DNA of 64,000 nt. Source: Euglena gracilis (taxonomy: Eukaryota; Euglenida; Euglenophyceae; Euglenales). The stretch is from assembly GCA_039621445.1 (NCBI GenBank), contig CP154954.1, positions 75,156,634-75,220,633 of the forward strand. The letters are read 5' to 3'. This document shows positions 62,959-64,000 of this stretch, piece after piece (within the stretch, counting starts at the first letter, position 1; every line of letters begins with the position of its first letter). The notes beneath the pieces are model-generated. The model was not told where the DNA came from, did no database searches, and saw nothing but the letters and a program-made list of their open reading frames with translations. Position numbers and translations under genes: made by a program.

Positions 62959-63228
62959 GGCAGCTCCCCACTATAGGGCCCCCCCGGGGGGGGCCCTATG
63001 GTGGGGAGGGGTGGGTCAATTTTTTTGCGTTATTTGAGGGAATAGGGTCAGGGTTACAATTTAGGTTCAGGGTTTGGCCTAACTTACAGATGGGTGTTTG
63101 GTGTACAAATTAGGTCTGAAGTTAGGCCGAATTCGTAACCCTAACCCTACTCCATCAATGCAAAAAAACTTTTTGACCCCCCCTCCCCACTATAGGGCCC
63201 CCCCAGGGCCCTATAGTGGGGAGTTGCC
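62959..63228. mobile_element. 270-bp foldback element, second member
   Basis: The left end GGCAGCTCCCCACTATAG and the right end are complementary (one mismatch, GGCAACTCC). Each end has its own C-run/G-run hairpin. The middle is only partly inverted ('ttaggcc'/'ggcctaa', 'aggttca'/'ggtctga' region). It is flanked by TATA-rich sequence, like the element at 15,672, with which it shares the GGCAG start and hairpin-at-each-end plan but not its sequence. Confidence 0.7.
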
Positions 63229-63254
63229 ATATAATACACATATCATAACACATA

Positions 63255-63320
63255 GGTGAGGACTTTAGCACCCCCCCCCCCCCGGGGGTGCTAAAGTCTA
63301 CCCCACAATGGAAACCCAAG
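63255..63320. mobile_element. Half copy of the 15.7-kb type foldback element
   Basis: The hairpin GACTTTAGCA, C run, G run, TGCTAAAGTC is followed by 'taccccacaatgga', which parallels 'gaccccaccatgga' after the end hairpin of the 15,672 element. Only one end is present. Confidence 0.5.
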
Positions 63321-64000
63321 TTCTTGTTCCCGTCCTCCGCGATCGCACGTTTTTTTTGGTGTTTTTTTTTTCGGCCGATGCGCGTGCGCGATACATGTAT
63401 AATGCATAATCATAATCTGTGCAAATTGCATTTGCCGGCAGATTGCATTTGTCTTCGCCGTCGCTGGTTGTTGTGGTGGTGGTGGTGGTGATCGTTGTTC
63501 TTGTTGCTGTGGTTGTGGTTGTGGCTTTGCGGATGAAGTGACAGAAGGGGCCCTGCCGGTGACTTTGGGAACGACGGTGACAACGGAACGCACCTGGGCA
63601 CAGTTTCATATGGCTTCCTAAACATCACCTGACTTTTGCATTATCCAAGCCCCTCCCCCATGTGTTAGCATCGAGTATTGGCAATTGTTTTGGAGTCCCC
63701 CTTTGCCCCCCCTTTGTTTGCGAGCTTCCCACGCTTACCATTACCACCACCACTACCACCACCACCTTTCATCGAGATTGAGTCGGGGCTGGCTTCAGGA
63801 GCAGGGTTTGTTTTTTTTAGTTGTGGACGCCCCTGGGGAGGAGGGGTGGGTGGGTCCGGCCGAGCCCCCCCCCCCCCCCGGGGGGGGTCCCCTGGAGGGG
63901 GTGGGATATACCTTTCGGCGCTGAAGGCGCCGAAAATTCTTGAAAATGGGGCTATTTTGGGCATTTTTCGTGATTTTTTTGGCCATTTTCGGGGAAAAGT

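Larger units (their letters stand above)
62479..64000 (+). other. Gene B intron or 3' region with foldback elements
   Basis: Contains a TATA/TATG array (62,885-62,955), two foldback elements, a GGT/TTG triplet stretch (63,463-63,525) and an R1 copy cut by the window end (63,830-64,000). No further exon was recognised. Confidence 0.4.

Noticed and set aside
63118-63155. Telomere-like 'aaccctaaccct' (also 'acctaaccctatacc' at 15,862)
   Set aside because: Only two units inside foldback elements; no telomeric array.

Overview
The window is nuclear DNA of a microbial eukaryote, probably an alga or other protist. Short protein-coding blocks with strong G/C preference at third codon positions are separated by long GT-AG introns. 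The introns are full of poly-C and poly-G runs, T-rich stretches, microsatellites and dispersed repeats. There are no operons, Shine-Dalgarno sites or recognisable tRNA or rRNA genes. The lineage cannot be fixed from the sequence; haptophyte, dinoflagellate, rhizarian or glaucophyte affinities would all fit. Every convincing coding block lies on the + strand. Exon limits were placed by hand from splice sites, reading phase and third-position composition, so individual ends may be off.

Gene A (96 to at least 30,403; its 5' end lies left of the window). About 20 exons can be chained, most of them with consistent splice phases. The protein alternates Pro/Ser/Ala/Gly-rich, presumably disordered stretches with a repeated small zinc-ribbon-like module, W-x2-C-x2-C-x16/17-C-x2-C. 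The module occurs at 129-209, 2,471-2,521 (second half uncertain), 6,019-6,100 (broken by one extra T) and 27,564-27,647. I do not recognise the protein. A possible last exon with a stop codon lies at 48,109-48,180; if it belongs here, the last intron is about 17.7 kb and contains the satellite array.

Satellite region (about 30.9-44.0 kb). A unit of about 160 bp is repeated about 20 times in one orientation (31.7-35.5 kb) and then about 50 times in the opposite orientation (35.6-44.0 kb). A second unit (the leader) precedes the array, interrupts it and recurs at 59.0-59.9 kb, where it is followed by more satellite, a 19-bp minisatellite and an extremely GC-rich block. Monomer variants differ mostly at CpG sites, which suggests cytosine methylation and deamination.

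Gene B (50,534 to at least 62,478). This gene starts with a signal peptide and encodes a PstS-like (phosphate-binding, periplasmic-binding-protein fold) domain spread over seven exons. The order of conserved segments matches the PstS family. The gene probably continues past the right edge.

Mobile and foldback DNA. Introns hold a decayed pogo/Tigger-like transposase fragment (56.1-56.9 kb), two foldback elements of similar design (15.7-16.0 and 63.0-63.2 kb) plus a half copy at 63.3 kb, a 407-bp terminal-inverted-repeat element (6.8-7.2 kb), a probable poly(A) retroposed insert inside the satellite (38.45 kb) and at least three dispersed intron repeat families.
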